This document shows positions 4,461-5,494 of a stretch of 5,494 nt of DNA, piece after piece. The stretch lies in contig DPHD01000064.1 in NCBI GenBank assembly GCA_003523085.1, positions 38,923-44,416 of the forward strand, in the 5' to 3' direction. The stretch's first letter is position 1, and each line of letters opens with the position of its first letter. The notes under the pieces are model-generated. The model was given only the letters and a program-made list of their open reading frames with translations. It was not told the DNA's origin and ran no database searches. A program made the position numbers and the translations under genes. Source of the DNA: Oceanospirillaceae bacterium. Lineage in GTDB: Bacteria > Pseudomonadota > Gammaproteobacteria > Pseudomonadales > Balneatricaceae.

Positions 4461-5494
4461 TCACTTAGCCTTAAACTTGGCTTGTGCAAGGTCCATAAAT
4501 CGCTCATTAATGGCTTCAACCAGTTCTTTGGTACCGAAATCTTCACTGAGAATAGCTCGTTTGATGCGTTTCTTCATAGCCTTCTGTTCATCCCACTTAT
4601 TAAAGAAGTCCACCATAGCTGTGTCTTCTTTCATCATATCCACCAGCTTTTTCACCACTTCCAAAACACGCTGATGCGTTGCTTCATCTACAGCTTCATC
4701 ATGTAAACGACTGACTTCAGCCATAAGAATGTTGTGGAAAGCGAACTCAGTTTCGTTCAAACCTATATCAGTGGCTTGTTTCTCACGGTCTGACTCTATC
4801 GTACCTCTAAATTCCAGTAACATCTGCACAAGGGAATCCCATTTCTCTTCGCTTTGCTTGATGATTTCACCTAGGCGCTTAGATAATGCTTGGTAGTATT
4901 CGGGGTCTTGCTCTAGGTTGACCTTAATATGGTCCTTAATCGCATTCTCTACTTCAGAAGCTTTGGAACGGTCTGACTTATGCTCGTCCAACTTAGCTTT
5001 GAAATCCTGAGCTAACAGGTCTACAGGTGCTATCTTAGGATTAACACCAGTCGAGTAGATGTGTTCTTCAATCAACTGTCTGACTTTCTCACCAGCACCT
5101 GCTATATCTAGCTGTTCATCTCGGTACAGGTTACGGGCACCATGAGCAATCTTACCCAGACGCTTGAGGTCACCTAAGAATGGTTTGGCAGACGCGTCAG
5201 GCAATACAATATCCATTTGCTTGGCGAAGCGACCAAAGTCCGTCTGGAACTGCTGCCGTTTAGCCTCATCACTGAGAGAAAGGATACATTCATCTAGGTC
5301 GTTCAAGTCCATGCCTTTAAAGTGAGCCACCAGCCGCGTATGAGCCGCCTTGAGCTTAGGCAGCTCTTCTTTGAAGTTAGTCAGCGCGCCTTGGACATCT
5401 TCGGTTGAGAACACTTCTAGAGCTTCAGTGAGGTAGTCACTTAGGCCATAGTAGTCGACTATGTAGCCTTTGATGTTAGATTGCATCCAATACT
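4461..5494 (-). CDS. hsdR: Type I restriction enzyme R subunit, C-terminal part (5' end outside window)
   Basis: This is the C-terminal portion of HsdR, the ATP-dependent DNA translocase and endonuclease subunit of a type I restriction-modification complex that works with HsdM and HsdS. The frame is open to the window edge, with Tyr and Trp codons before the first Met at 5486, so the gene surely continues to the right. The visible 343 residues begin with KGYIVDYYGLSDYLTEALEVF, the conserved strand that closes the second helicase domain. A long helical region follows, with GAGEKVRQLIEEHIYSTGVNPKIAPVDLL, then KASEVENAIKDHIKVNLEQDPEYYQALSKRL and EKWDSLVQMLLEF, typical of the DUF3387-like C-terminal domain of COG0610 HsdR proteins that docks on the methylase. 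The nuclease domain and helicase motifs lie outside the window. The stop is TGA at 4463-4461, 7 bases before the metallopeptidase start. hsdM and hsdS are not visible here. Confidence 0.92.
   Translation of the reverse strand, partial: YWMQSNIKGYIVDYYGLSDYLTEALEVFSTEDVQGALTNFKEELPKLKAAHTRLVAHFKGMDLNDLDECILSLSDEAKRQQFQTDFGRFAKQMDIVLPDASAKPFLGDLKRLGKIAHGARNLYRDEQLDIAGAGEKVRQLIEEHIYSTGVNPKIAPVDLLAQDFKAKLDEHKSDRSKASEVENAIKDHIKVNLEQDPEYYQALSKRLGEIIKQSEEKWDSLVQMLLEFRGTIESDREKQATDIGLNETEFAFHNILMAEVSRLHDEAVDEATHQRVLEVVKKLVDMMKEDTAMVDFFNKWDEQKAMKKRIKRAILSEDFGTKELVEAINERFMDLAQAKFKAK

Noticed and set aside
4454..4546. Longer YgjP start inside hsdR
   Set aside because: The added 31 residues are the hsdR 3' end read in another frame and have no family counterpart. 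The ATG at 4453 gives a normal-length protein and normal operon spacing.

Overview
The window comes from a gammaproteobacterium, most probably a marine Alteromonadales-type organism. This rests on the leucyl-tRNA synthetase, which reads like those of Alteromonas- and Pseudomonas-like bacteria, and on a tRNA-Arg(ACG) that differs from the E. coli one at only a few positions. The genus is inference. The left half is housekeeping sequence and the right half is an accessory (defence) region. The tRNA gene lies at the boundary.

Layout. Positions 10-2601 (minus) hold a complete leuS. Positions 2602-2842 are a divergent intergenic region with a long AT-rich inverted repeat, a weak leuS promoter candidate on the minus strand, and a near-ideal sigma-70 promoter with a GC-rich discriminator on the plus strand. 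That promoter drives tRNA-Arg(ACG) at 2843-2919, which encodes its own CCA and is followed by an intrinsic terminator at about 2973-3014. Beyond the terminator all genes run on the minus strand, toward the tRNA. In transcription order they are: the 3' part of a type I restriction subunit R gene (hsdR, 5494-4461, entering from the right edge), a YgjP/DUF45-type zinc metallopeptidase gene (4453-3764), a small MarR-like winged-helix gene (3744-3406), and a decayed fragment of a second YgjP-type gene (about 3336-3137).

The three intact accessory genes are spaced by 7 and 19 bases and look like one operon. HsdR is the translocase/nuclease subunit of a restriction-modification complex. YgjP-like proteases are known companions of type I restriction loci. 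The winged-helix protein is a plausible regulator of the operon. The YgjP relic beside the tRNA shows that this site has held more than one related locus. It keeps the zinc motif but has a stop codon and a frameshift, and it contains a 51-base tract identical to the intact gene inside sequence that is only about 77% identical. This fits a tRNA-linked island with turnover of defence genes. No integrase, attachment-site duplicate, hsdM or hsdS is visible here, so the island's limits and the completeness of the restriction system cannot be judged from this window.
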